Origin: Panulirus ornatus
Taxonomy: Eukaryota; Arthropoda; Malacostraca; Decapoda; Palinuridae
Direction of reading: 5' to 3'
DNA: 64,000 bases
NCBI RefSeq assembly: GCF_036320965.1
Contig: NC_092225.1
Coordinates: 56,978,424 to 57,042,423, forward strand
Under the pieces are notes generated by a model, which saw only the letters and a list, made by a program, of their open reading frames with translations, was not told where the DNA came from and did not search any database. Both the position numbers and the translations under genes were made by a program. Shown piece by piece: positions 36,831-47,619 of this stretch (positions within the stretch are counted from its first letter, which is position 1; each line of letters begins with the position of its first letter).

Positions 36831-36913
36831 CCGGTCGAATCCTTGACATTTCGACGGCATGACCTAAAGTATCACGTGTGAGCTAATCTCCTACCAACTC
36901 CGCCAACACCAGG
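36831..36913 (-). ncRNA. tRNA-like Pol III promoter segment (possible SINE head)
   Basis: On the minus strand TGGCGGAGTTGG (36905-36894) fits the A-box consensus TRGYNNARNNGG, and GGATTCGACCGG (36842-36831) fits a B box, about 51 bases apart. The segment does not fold as an ordinary tRNA by eye. It may be the head of a tRNA-derived SINE. No second copy is identified in this window. Confidence 0.35.
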
Positions 36914-37152
36914 AAAAACATCCTCTCTGACATCTAGACCGAGACGTCCACGGAGAACAGTTACACACCATTCTGTGAAGTCTCGTAGTCAAGAGAGGGA
37001 GAGAGAGAGATTCCGGGAGACATTAAGCTGACCAAAGCTGCCACTGCAGCTGTGGGTGACAGCTGGAGGAGTAACTCCTTCTTCATGCACGTAACGGTAT
37101 ATATGATAAATGTAGTTAACGAGGAACTGCTCACCGGGAGCTTCAGGAACGT

Positions 37153-37300
37153 CTATGGCACAGAATTATCATGACCTGGCATGAGTGCCACACAGTGGAC
37201 CTCAAAGCATCTGTTCCCGTTCACTCTCAGGGAGGAGTGTCTGTTGTTGAATACACCGCCGTTGTGCAGAACCTCTGTTATCTGGTACGCGGTGTGTACT
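37153..37300 (-). CDS. Candidate terminal exon of an unrecognised gene
   Basis: On the minus strand a good acceptor (TCTTCCTGTCTCCAG before 37300) opens a frame encoding VHTAYQITEVLHNGGVFNNR then HSSLRVNGNRCFEVHCVALM and PGHDNSVP, ending with TAG at 37155-37153. The incoming phase is 2, which matches the outgoing phase of the upstream candidate exon (37826-37653); the join would create a Gln codon. The segment is non-repetitive, with balanced composition unlike its surroundings. A weak internal donor (CAG/GTCATG) exists before the stop, so it may not be the last exon. I do not recognise the family; the SSLRV...FEVHCVA pattern only loosely recalls the end of an Ig-like domain. No AATAAA is obvious downstream. 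Confidence 0.35.
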
Positions 37301-37652
37301 CTGGAGACAGGAAGATTGCCTAAAGATAGCCAAACCAACGGTAATGGTCCCTTCCCTCACTAGTATTTTTCCCTTTTTGATATCTTCATATGTTCCATGT
37401 CAAATGTGATACGAGTAACATTATCCATTTCTTGATAAACGAGAGATAAGAAGGATGCTCTTATCTTGTTGATCTCATAGAATTAAGATACGGGAATTCA
37501 TCCAATGGCACAAGGATTAAAATATAGTAAATATTACGTAATTATCCACTTCAGTTTGGGATATTATCATTGATGTATGTGGTCCTACACCCACTGTGAA
37601 TGACAGGTACTCCTACCAGACGCAGCACCGACTGAGCCAATGATTCACTCAC

Positions 37653-37826
37653 TGGTCTCCTCCTCTGACGTTGACTGTGATAGCGTCTGACTGGCCCTTG
37701 GGGTTAACCGCCATACTATTGAATCCTACAACAGCCCTGGCGATCCCCGGGAAAAGTGTCGGGTACATAGTGTTCAGAGGACGTTCCTCAACGTTGAACA
37801 CAAGTCTCAACTTCTCCCCCAGAATA
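37653..37826 (-). CDS. Candidate internal exon, phase 2-2, 58 codons
   Basis: On the minus strand a textbook acceptor (TTTTCTTCCTCCTCTTCTTG then CCAG) precedes 37826, and a strong donor (CCA/GTGAGTG) follows 37653. The 174-bp exon (1 + 57x3 + 2) has one uninterrupted frame encoding ILGEKLRLVFNVEERPLNTM, YPTLFPGIARAVVGFNSMAV and NPKGQSDAITVNVRGGD. Its length is a multiple of three and its end phase matches the next exon. The last 20 residues resemble the closing strand of a beta-sandwich domain, but there is no Cys. Function is unknown. Confidence 0.4.
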
Positions 37827-39254
37827 CTGGCAAGAAGAGGAGGAAGAAAACAGGATAATCCTAACCGTCTTCCCGCGATCCTTTACCTCCATCATTATAG
37901 GATTACTGGCAAGAGTACTTTGGGGTTAGAACTTCCTGGAAAAGTAAGTTAGAATAAGAGGAAAGAGGATCATATTACCTCCATATACGATTCTCTTCAT
38001 AAGTACATATATATCATACATATCTATACTACTCTAAAGCTCGAAGCCTTTGTGTTTAACCACAACTGGAGTTCGGGGAAAGAAAATGAGGCGACGACGA
38101 AATAGAATGTTTTGATAACCTTGAACTAAAAAAAAAAATAAATATGAAAAGACAGCAGGATTATGGTAGCTAATGATGATGTAGTGTTAATACATTACGA
38201 ATAACTCTTCAGTGCTATAACATTACTACATCAATGCTTCTTTTCTGTACAGCAGAAACATGTATCAAATATAATCACTTAAATAATTACTCACAAAACA
38301 GATCTTTCGTCTTGCATGAACGCATTCTGCGCAATGAAATGTCTGTATTAAAAGCAAATTCTTTATAGTATTAAGACACTGAACCAGAAGGCCCTTATGG
38401 TGAAGAATCTCTCTCGTGTCCTAATTAAGAAATGCAGCACATATGACCCCGACAGTGGGAATTTCGCGCTAAGGGTCACTTGTGCGTTGTTCCAAACTGT
38501 ATTCTTCGTGCATCTGGTGCACTTCTCCTACGTATGAATCACGAGACATAGCCAGCGGAACCATGTGTATACCCTGATCTGTGCAACTGTGAATACAAAT
38601 TACATGAAATAATATACAAAATGAATGCATATACACATGCCTTGAAAATAATGGAACATGTGTCTTAAACTCCACGATTGTATCTTTTACTTCTTGTCTT
38701 AAGATTAAGACGAAGAAATTACGAAATGACTTTTGTCAGTTCTGGAATTAAAGAAGAAGAGTTAGAAGTCCATCTTCACCTGACGCAATCTGTGAGCCAC
38801 TTGATTGCCCTGAAAGCACACAAACTGACTTTTACACCGCTGATTACTTGACGTGATCCCTCAGACCGAGGTGCTGAACACACAACTGCTCCTTATCTGT
38901 TACGATGGTGATACACTTCTATGCTGGAGTCATACTGCTGTTACCACCCATTGATAACTACCAACTCTTACTGAACACGGAGGAAATTTCACACGCGTGG
39001 GACCCCCGTCTTTCGAAATTTCTCTATCATTCGACTTTCTCAGTTTTTGCATGTTTTCCTTACTTCCTATGTCCTCATCCAGTTTATTCTATTCAGCCAC
39101 GACTCTTGTACTATGTAAAGTACTTTCCTATACGTTTTTAAACAAGTTTCTGGCTAATTTCATGTTATGTCCCAGGGATTTTCTATCCTTGTATCTTTCG
39201 AGGATCTGTTTACTGTCTACGTCATCAGTTTGGATTAAATCCTGGTATATATAC
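37827..39254. other. Possible intron and upstream exons of the minus-strand candidate; otherwise unassigned
   Basis: On the minus strand a 107-bp segment (38586-38480) has AG before it and GT after it and encodes CTDQGIHMVPLAMSRDSYVG. A 30-bp segment (38809-38780) is flanked by TGTGCTTTCAG and GTGAAG with compatible phase 2. The phase leaving 38480 (1) does not match 37826 (2), so at least one exon is missing or these are chance. Confidence 0.2.
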
Positions 39255-40010
39255 TGCTATATTGGTGCTGTACTGCTTTGCTGGTGTTGTACTGCTGTGT
39301 AAGTGTTGTACTGCTGTGTTGGTGTTGTACTGATGTGATGATGTTGGACTGCTGTGTTGATGTTGTACTGATGTGTTGATGTTGCACTGCTGTGTTGGTG
39401 TTGTACTTTTGTCTTGGTGTTGTACTGCTGGGTTGGTGTTGTTCTGCTGTGTTGGTGTTGCACTGCTGTGTTGGTGGTGTTCTGTTGCGTTATTGTTGTA
39501 CTGCTGTGTTGGTGTTGTACTTTTGCCTCGGTGTTGTACTGCTGGGTTGGTGTTGTTCTGCTGTGTTGGTGTTGTACTCTTCTCTTGGTGTTGTACTGCT
39601 GTGTTGGTGTTGTACTCTTCTCTTAGTGTTGGACTGCTATGTTGGTGTTGTGCTTTTGTCTTGGTATTGGACTGCAGTGTTGGTGCTGGACTGCTATTGT
39701 GTTTGTGCTGTAATGCTGCGTTGGTGTTGTGCTGCTGTGTTGTGTTGTACTGCTCTGATGGTGTAATACTGATATGATGTGTAATACTGCTCTGCTGGTA
39801 TGCTGCTGTTGTGTTTTTGCTGTGCTACTGTGTTGGTGTTGTACTGCTTTATTGCCGTGCCGCTGTTGTGTTTGTGCTGTACTGCTGTGTTGGTGTTGGA
39901 CTGCTTTGTTGCTGTGCTCCTCTTGTGTTCGTGCTGTACTGCTGTGTTGGTGTTGGACTGCTGAGCTCGTGTTGTTCTGCTTTGCTCGTGTTAAGCTGCA
40001 ACGTTGGTAC
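39255..40010. repeat. 19-bp minisatellite, about 40 copies
   Basis: The unit is ACTGCTGTGTTGGTGTTGT, with substitutions in most copies. Since 19 is not divisible by three, each frame cycles through a 19-residue Cys/Val/Leu period. The frames of up to 134 codons on the plus strand and the Gln/His-rich minus frames are artefacts. Confidence 0.95.
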
Positions 40011-40337
40011 ATATTCGTCCGGCCAGGAAGGACCTATGAGGGATGTTTGGAGCATTCATCTGAGGTGATCAGAAACCAAATTATAAAATCATATTGTCTA
40101 CGATAACGTCCATCATCCGTTATCTCAAGGACAACCCTCGTAATCTTCAGCAGGCCTGGAGCAGAAGTTAAGCCATCAGATCCTGTCAATGGATTTCGCA
40201 ATGCCATTACCTTAACAAGATCCACCAAACCTCTCCTCCGCCTGACTCCTCCTAGACCGTCATCTGTCTGGGAACCGTAATACCTTCTGTGCAGCGAGTC
40301 TGATGGCATCGTAGAGGGAGGTGCTCCAGGTTTGATT
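40011..40337. other. Unassigned sequence
   Basis: Nothing recognised. Confidence 0.4.
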
Positions 40338-40395
40338 CGTAATTACCCCAGGACGCATTTCTGGGCTGCGCTACTTCCAGTAGCAGGGAAATGTG
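40338..40395 (-). repeat. Short dispersed repeat, second copy
   Basis: The reverse complement contains CTGCTACTGGAAGTAGCGCA and TCCTGGGGTAATTACGAAT, as at 17145-17226. Confidence 0.7.
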
Positions 40396-40939
40396 ATGAC
40401 CTTGGAGTGAGAAGTTCTTTGTTTGTCTTCCCCATGAACTGTCTCTCTCACACCCGTCTCATGCCCGTCTGCTCCACACACTCATCATAATTCACATCTC
40501 CTCAGATCATCTTCCATCTCTTCCAAACCCTCAGCGTCTCACTCTCCCTCCTTTCTAAGTTCTCCTCCTGCACTATTCTCTCACCCTTAGCCCCTCTACA
40601 CATCCTCCCACCGCTTCCTCACCTCCACACCTCCCCCCCATACTCCACTTTCCCTCCCTCCGCCCCCTCAGTCATCACTTCACCACACACCTAGATCACC
40701 GCCATTGAGCGTCGCTGGAGCAGAGCGCCACCTCTCACGCCCCAAGAGCCACCCGAATCTTTCCCACACTTCCACTTCAAACACACGCAACCAAGTCTTT
40801 GACCGAGGCAACTTCCTGCTGTCTGGACGTCTGTCTCGTGCGTTAACCGTCAGTCAGTTCCAGGCGCCTGCCTGAACCCACGTGGCCTGGAAGACCCACA
40901 ATGCCGTCTAGACAAACACGTTTACCCCATCCATCTCAC
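40396..40939. other. Unassigned pyrimidine-rich sequence
   Basis: The plus strand is C/T-rich (CCTCC- and CTCAC-rich) between 40430 and 40680; nothing is recognised. Confidence 0.4.
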
Positions 40940-41195
40940 GGAGTCCAGGTACGCAAACGCCAACTAGAGATTTCCAGCGGTGCCTGGATAGATGTATGCT
41001 ACAGCAGACACGCCGAGGAATGGCTGGGTAAACAAATGCCAACCAGAGACATCTCGTGGTGTCTGAGACAACACACGTTAATTTAGAGTCATCTAGTAAC
41101 GCTTGGGTAAACATATTTGACAACAGGGGGGGTCAAGTGATGGCTGAGCACATATGAAGGTGCCTGAGTAAAACCTTGAGGGAGTTTTTCTAATG
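40940..41195. repeat. Degenerate ~40-bp minisatellite, left part
   Basis: Recurrent words GGTGCCTGGATA, GGCTGGGTAAACAAATG, GTGGTGTCTGAGACAACACA and CGCTTGGGTAAACATAT appear at about 40-bp intervals. The same motif resumes at 41510 beyond a SINE and (AT)n. Confidence 0.6.
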
Positions 41196-41259
41196 TTAGC
41201 TGAGATAGTTCCAGAATCTGAGGCCATCCTCCAGGCCATCTAATTGACGCTATATTTAT

Positions 41260-41343
<84 letters not shown>
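41260..41343. repeat. (AC)n-(AT)n compound tail of an antisense SINE
   Basis: About 20 bp of AC followed by about 63 bp of AT, directly bordering the SINE 3' end. Confidence 0.96.
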
Positions 41344-41344
<1 letters not shown>

Positions 41345-41349
<5 letters not shown>

Positions 41350-41505
41350 CTCTAACCTGAGCTAGGTGCCTCTTTTATCGACCAACCTCTTAGGATTAAT
41401 GAACAACTGTAGTGACTGTGGACCAACTGCCGCAACCAGGATTCGAACCTATGCACTCGACCCTGGGAGGCACGTGAATGCGTCGCTCTCAGAAACGCTA
41501 ACCAT
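41345..41505 (-). mobile_element. tRNA-derived SINE, near full length
   Basis: On the minus strand an A-box-like ATGGTTAGCG (near 41505) is followed by a perfect B box GGTTCGAATCC (41449-41439). Then come body words GTTGGTCCACAGTCACTACA and GGTTGGTCGATAAAAGAGGC, and 3' end ACCTAGCTCAGGTTAGAG followed by (TA)n. The body and 3' end match a second fragment at 58867-58965. Confidence 0.8.
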
Positions 41506-41509
41506 CATA

Positions 41510-41640
41510 AACACATGTTAAACCACATATACCTAGTGGTGCCTGCTCAAACACATATGACGCTAGAGCCAGTCACTTAGTGGTGTCTAAGGAAATATAT
41601 ATCACCCAGACACATCTAGTAATATTTAGGTCAACATGTT
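41510..41640. repeat. Degenerate ~40-bp minisatellite, right part
   Basis: Words ACCTAGTGGTGCCTGCTCAA, CTTAGTGGTGTCTAAGG and CATCTAGTAATATTTAGGTC continue the motif seen left of the SINE. Confidence 0.6.
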
Positions 41641-42087
41641 AATAACTCTTATGGAAATTCTCCTCGTCCCAGAAACACCTTGCGATCGCTTGATAAACAT
41701 TTATTAGACGAGCGATTATCAGAAAATATCTGATAAACGCAACATAAAGGCCTACTACACACTCAAGGGGGGAAAAAGATAATGTTTGTTGGAGATCAAA
41801 GCCACATCGGTACGGGAACCTTCTACCGTCCGGGACGAGATGCTGTCGAGAGGTGAGTAGTGGCGGCTCCACGGATGCTTTCCAGCTGCAGGAATCATAA
41901 ATATATCGTGGACATGGCGACGGTGATTCTCGGGCAATAAGAGACGCTGTTGGGAAGTTCCTGGTAATATTTTGCTGGGGTTTCCTCTCACATATTACCA
42001 GTGGTATGAAATGGAATTTCGCTCGCTACTTATCCTCGTTTTCTTTTGTATTTTATTCTCAAATAAACAAGACGTACGGGTGGCGTG
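41641..42087. other. Unassigned sequence
   Basis: Nothing recognised. Confidence 0.4.
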
Positions 42088-42235
42088 TGTGTGGCTGTGA
42101 GGGAGGCGTAGCCACAAGGGTTGATAATGTGTGGCGGCGAGAGAGACGTGGCCACACAGCTGACACTGAGCGTGGCGGAGAGGGAAGACGTGACCCTATA
42201 ACTGACGGTGGATGTGTGGGAGAAGCCCACTGCTC
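42088..42235. repeat. Degenerate ~41-bp repeat, about 3.5 copies
   Basis: GTGTGGC...GAGGGAGGCGTAGCCACA, GTGTGGC...GAGAGACGTGGCCACA and GCGTGGC...GGGAAGACGTGACC follow one another at 40-42 bp. Confidence 0.65.
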
Positions 42236-42739
42236 TGCACTTTATTATGGTCCTTACGTAACGGATGGCTATCAGTTACCTGGGATGGGAGCGAGAGGAG
42301 CTTGCGTGGAAGGAAGAGACATAAGGGGAAATTCTATTATAGAAAGCGCGTAAGGTAGGGACATGTGGAGTGAATGAATGTCCAAGATACGAAGAGGAAG
42401 GAGAAATACGTTTATTAAAGGAGAAATTGAATGAGAGTTACAAGAAAGATATTACTGGGCCGATAATCTCTCTCTCTGGTTGGTCATATTTACTTATGTC
42501 GCAGTTAATCTTCAAGAATAGACACCTCTCAATAAAACCTCTCCAAGAAACTATACTGAACTGTAAATATCTCTAAGAATGTTTAGGCCATAATAGAACG
42601 CATATACCGAGAGAGGAAACAAAAAAACGAAGTATAGAAAGAAAAATTACGGAAATTCAATTACCTTTCGCAAATCATTTCTTTTCTTTCTTCACTCTTT
42701 CTCTTTCTGTGTCGCTTTACCCACTACCTTACCTCAAGC
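42236..42739. other. Unassigned sequence
   Basis: Nothing recognised. Confidence 0.4.
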
Positions 42740-43215
42740 TCGAAGGGTACCACTGATAGTTGGAAGGTTGCCACTAGTAGCTGGTCGGCAGTGGTGGCAG
42801 GGAGACCACAAATACCAGCAGGACGACTACTACTGGAAGGTAGGATAGTATCAAATGCTAGAAAGCCACCATGAGCAGTCGTAAGGACGTCAAAAGCAGT
42901 TGGAAGGCCACTTGTAGGAAGGCCGCCAGCGACAGCTGCAAAACCACCATTGGCAAACATGAGGCCACCATCAAGCAGCTGTAAGACAACGATGGCAAGT
43001 AAAGCGTCCGCTTCTGGCAGGTGGAGGCCGTTACTTGTAGCTATGGCACCACAAAATGCCCGGAGGCTGACGCTAGCAAATGGGACACCACTACTGGCAG
43101 GCGGCGAGCCATCACTTACGCCAGGATGACCGGCGCTGGAAGACGGGACTCCACCAGTGGGAGGCAGGAAGCCAGCCAGCCAGCAACACTGGCGACTGGA
43201 AGGAAACCAATGACA
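42740..43215. repeat. Highly decayed 21-bp minisatellite, about 22 units
   Basis: Units resembling AAGGCCACCATTAGCAGCTG follow one another at about 21 bp (for example AAAGCCACCATGAGCAGTCG, AAGGCCGCCAGCGACAGCTG, AGGCCACCATCAAGCAGCTG) with substitutions in nearly every copy. Frames on both strands stay partly open with a 7-residue period. Confidence 0.65.
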
Positions 43216-44031
43216 AGTCGGACGCCAACACCTACAAGGTTACCCTACTTGGTTACAACGCCGCTCTTAGTTTGCTCTTAGATGTCTCCTTCCTTCCATT
43301 TCCTTTTGTCTTCCTCCTCCTCCCTTCGTCAGTGCCTGCGGGGAGGCCGCCTACACGAACGGAGGAGTGCACGACTGCACCCTTCATCCTTGGAATGCTC
43401 CCCCTGACACAGTCACATCCCCTCACACTTCCCTGCTCTTCTCCCTATTCACTTCCTCTCTGTTAATCTCCCTCTCTTACCTCTGCCTCTCCTCCTTTTC
43501 CTATTACTCGCCCATCACTTCCATACTCCTCAGTTCTCCCCTCTTTCTGATGAAGAATCTCTCTCACTTTTCCTTCCTTCTCAATATCCTCTCCAGGCCG
43601 CCCCTCGCTCCCTCCTCCTACGTCTCCCTCCCTCCCTCACCCTCCAGACCAACAATCTTTGGCTTCAAACGCGCCACGTCGCTCTTCGTAGTAGCTTCCA
43701 TTTTCTTCCATTTTTTTTTTGTGCGTTTCTTTTATTTTCAGAAACTGGAAAGTGTTTTAAAGAGTCTTAGATTTTTACTCTAAACTTTTCGAGGCCATAG
43801 TTCGTGTCTCGGTCTTATGGGCAGGGCAACACAGATAGTGTGCAATGGTCTGGAACCAAATATCTTCACTAGGACAACACTGCTGTGTTATACGGATTTG
43901 AAAACGATGAGGAATTTCTCACTATAAAGGGTGGGACACAGGCCTTTAAAAACAAATAAAAGTATAATACATAAGCAACAGAAAATGGTGAACAGAAGCA
44001 ACTAGCTGAACGGTGAAATGATCGACACGAA

Positions 44032-44035
<4 letters not shown>
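43216..44035. other. Unassigned sequence, C/T-rich at 43270-43680
   Basis: Pyrimidine-rich plus strand keeps Ser/Leu/Pro frames open (43367-43783). No domain is seen. Confidence 0.4.

Positions 44036-44103
<68 letters not shown>
44036..44103. repeat. (AT)n microsatellite
   Basis: A pure AT tract of about 68 bp. Confidence 0.97.
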
Positions 44104-44106
<3 letters not shown>

Positions 44107-44173
44107 TAACAAATACTCAACAATTACCAAAAACTTCGAAATATCTGAATCTGAGAATTCTTCCTAACGAAGG

Positions 44174-44239
<66 letters not shown>
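44174..44239. repeat. Poly(C) followed by (CT)n
   Basis: About 10 C followed by about 57 bp of CT. Confidence 0.97.
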
Positions 44240-44241
<2 letters not shown>

Positions 44242-44340
44242 CATTACTTATATCAGGTGTTTACCAGCGGGAAATGTTGTAGGATAAAGTTTGTAAACTA
44301 AATATGATACACTACAGTACAAAATTCTAAAAGGATCGGT

Positions 44341-44420
44341 CCTGGTGTTACCTCAAAACCCTCTTTTCTCCAAAGGCTCCTGCAGCTAGAGGTTGCGCTA
44401 CATTCAGTAGCAGGGGTAGG
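44341..44420 (-). repeat. Short dispersed repeat, weak third copy
   Basis: The reverse complement carries CCTGCTACTGAATGTAGCGC, diverged from the 17145 and 40338 copies. Confidence 0.45.
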
Positions 44421-45540
44421 ATGGACTTCGACGAAACTGTACTCTGCTACGTTCAACTTACGATGGCAACGTATCGGTTAAAGACAGCTGACAGCAGCGT
44501 GTACAGTGAAGTCATCACCATGCAACCCGTGACATATCAAATCCTACTCTAGTCACAGCTTCACTCTAGACCTGATGTTGAAGCTGAGAACAAATGTTTC
44601 TTATCTTGGGTAACTCTCTCTCTCTCTCCCAGAGGCATTAATCAGTTGATGTATACGCACACACACACACACAAAAAAAAAAAATCCTCACACATTTGTG
44701 TTAGACAATATGACACAACGGACGAAACATTTGGACAATGAGCACAAGACAAAATATACAATGTAGATTATACTATTTCGTAACGGCCATAATGTGCCTT
44801 ATTTCTATTTCGATATCTAATACCATAGAGAAGCAGCTACCGTTATTATCAGGAAATGAGTCTCGTATCTACTCTTACTAAACCTATCGAGAGCAGAGGT
44901 GTCGTAGTGTTCATTTTGAAATCTATCGGACCAGTTCGTAAATATGATTTATTCATTGGGTGTACGTTTACGTTAAAATATTTCGGTAAAACGAAAAGAC
45001 AGTTCCTTGTACTCTCGTATCTGCGATGCCTGGTGTCTGTAGCTGTAAATGAAGAGAAATAGGAAGCGTGGATATCTGTCAGGTGTTCTCTCTCTCTGTG
45101 GGATTAAAGTTCTCTCTGACTGAAGTGTCGAGCATCATTCTCGGTCTTGTAATTTTGGTAATGGCAGTCGTGTAAAAGGAGTAATACCCTCGTGGGACTC
45201 CAAAAGGATTAGCGACGGCTCCGTAGCAAACTAGCACTTTAGTGGCTGTCAAGTTTCACTTCTTTGCCCCAGGCTGGAGGATTTTTCTTTCTGCCTTACC
45301 CACCCGTGCACAAACTGGTTTCTAGTCCATAAATACACAATCTCTCCATCTCACACACACAATACTTGACACGTAACTCGTACAACTCGTTCTTCGTAAC
45401 TCAGTTTCCCTGCTGTGAGCGGTGAGCGCTAGCCCTGTCTTCAGGCAAAATTTCATCGTATATACTCTCTCACTGCAGTAAGGTACTCTCTTAAGTGCAG
45501 ATAATCCACCAGTAACCCTGGGACACACCACAAACGACCC
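44421..45540. other. Unassigned sequence
   Basis: Only a short (AC)n with poly(A) at 44658-44684; otherwise nothing is recognised. Confidence 0.4.
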
Positions 45541-46125
45541 TCATAACCTATGTTCGTACCACCACCACACACGACCCTCAGAACTGGTGTCTGTACCACC
45601 ACCACACACGACCCTCAGAACTGGTGTCTGTACCACCACACACACGACCCTCAGAACTGGTGTCTGTACCACCACACACACGACCCTCAGAACTGGTGTC
45701 TGTACCACCACCACACACGACCCTCAGAACTGGTGTCTGTACCACCACACACACGACCCTCAGAACTGGTGTCTGTACCACCACACACACGACCCTCAGA
45801 ACTGGTGTCTGTACCACCACACACACGACCCTCAGAACTGGTGTCTGTACCACCACACACACGACCCTCAGAACTGGTGTCTGTACCACCACACACACGA
45901 CCCTCAGAACTGGTGTCTGTACCACCACACACACGACCCTCAGAACTGGTGTCTGTACCACCACACACACGACCCTCAGAACTGGTGTCTGTACCACCAC
46001 ACACACGACCCTCAGAACTGGTGTCTGTACCACCACACACACGACCCTCAGAACTGGTGTCTGTACCACCACACACACGACCCTCAGAACTGGTGTCTGT
46101 ACCACCACACACGACCCTCAGTGCT
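45541..46125. repeat. 36-bp minisatellite, about 16 copies
   Basis: The unit is CCTCAGAACTGGTGTCTGTA plus CCACCACACACACGAC, highly uniform; a few left-hand copies have an extra CAC in place of CA. The period of 12 codons keeps five overlapping frames of 149-215 codons open on both strands. Homogeneity implies recent expansion. Confidence 0.97.
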
Positions 46126-46717
46126 CCCCACTCCACCTCACTCTACAGAGGCCGTAACTACATTCCTCACATAAAGGCAGTAGCAGGACACGGGTAATGT
46201 GGGAGTAATGAGAGTTGTAGCGTCGTAGCTCATGCTTGGCAGGCCAAGGTCCCCCTAAACCTCATGATTCCTGCCTCTACCTTGACCAAGAGCACCGTGG
46301 TGTGCGGTGTGTGAATATTCTGCTGCTTAATCTGCGACTTCTGATTCAACCTTCGAACGGATATCATCAGCAGTCATTCTGTATCCCTGCGAACTTCCAA
46401 ATAGTCTACGTAATACAGACGACGTTTTAAGCTGTTGGATGTAAGCATAGCTCACTCGTAATGAATAAACATTACAGTATGCAAATACTTGGTAAAGCTC
46501 ACGCGAATCTCTTACTAAAAAGATGTTTCCAACAACTGATATAATTTCCCTGACTGACTGAGGAAGACTTGATTTCGAATGACGAAAAAACACGTATACA
46601 CAGAAACAACTACAAGCACACGCTCGTACCACGATATAAAAGAGGAAAACACGAGCATATAACACGCACACACGTATACAAAAATGCATTTACAACTACA
46701 TATACACAAATATCATA

Positions 46718-46718
<1 letters not shown>
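46126..46718. other. Unassigned sequence
   Basis: Nothing recognised. Confidence 0.4.

Positions 46719-46793
<75 letters not shown>
46719..46793. repeat. (AT)n microsatellite
   Basis: A pure AT tract of about 75 bp. Confidence 0.97.
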
Positions 46794-46796
<3 letters not shown>

Positions 46797-47541
46797 TAAC
46801 AGTATATGAGAAGAGTGGAAGAGTGAAATGGTACAATTATTCGACTTTATGACAGTGATGGGCCGAGCGTATGGTTGTCAAGTATTGTATAATTGATACA
46901 TACGCTGGTACTCTGTATGAGAGTAAAGTTCCACTTTCCAAAAGGCAGAAATACCTCCAAATTTCTCTTTCTACCAATTCGCTATTCCTCTTTCATTTCA
47001 TAAATAAATGTTTATAAGGAAAATTATCACAGGTAACCCATTACGACAGGAGGTTTAAAGCATATGGAGAAAGACCATAAACCCACAGCGAACTCTCCCC
47101 CAAAAGGTGTCTGATCCCATTAACAAAGGCCTTTACTGCACGATGCTTTGATGATGGAGGATGGAACTGAACTCTTGTTTGCTCGGTAAACAATGAAGCA
47201 CCACGACCACCTCGAGTGCCCCTATGGACGCATTGTTTACCGTAGTTATTACGGGACGACCATCAGCCGTGTTCTGCACTATGGCACACGGAGAGGAATG
47301 ATCAGTGATGATGTTCTCAGAATAATTAGAGTTACCTGAGAGACCCACAGATAGATAGATAGATAGATAGAATGGGTAGCCATGAACACCAGTAGAGGCA
47401 CATGGTGCATATCGGACATTCCAGCAGCATTCATAACGTGGCTAGTGATCAGTAACCAATCAAACTCCAGCACGACAATTTCATCAAATTTAGAGGTGCA
47501 TGTTGCTCCCAGCCTCACGCTGGTCGGCTGTCAGACTCAAC

Positions 47542-47542
<1 letters not shown>
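46794..47542. other. Unassigned sequence
   Basis: A short (GATA)n lies at 47351-47370; nothing else is recognised. Confidence 0.4.

Positions 47543-47614
<72 letters not shown>
47543..47614. repeat. (GA)n microsatellite
   Basis: A pure GA tract of about 72 bp. Confidence 0.98.

Positions 47615-47619
<5 letters not shown>

Noticed and set aside
39257..40012. Cys/Val/Leu-rich frames that mimic a cysteine-rich secreted protein
   Set aside because: The 19-bp unit cycles through all three frames, giving the same composition in each; there is no selection signal.
41434..41505. Functional tRNA gene
   Set aside because: The B box is perfect, but no cloverleaf with an acceptor stem is seen, and the downstream body matches another SINE copy at 58.9 kb.
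45550..46197. Regularly spaced 36-bp repeats and 149-215-codon frames, superficially like a CRISPR array or repeat protein
   Set aside because: Units are contiguous with no unique spacers, and five overlapping frames are open; it is a minisatellite in eukaryotic DNA.
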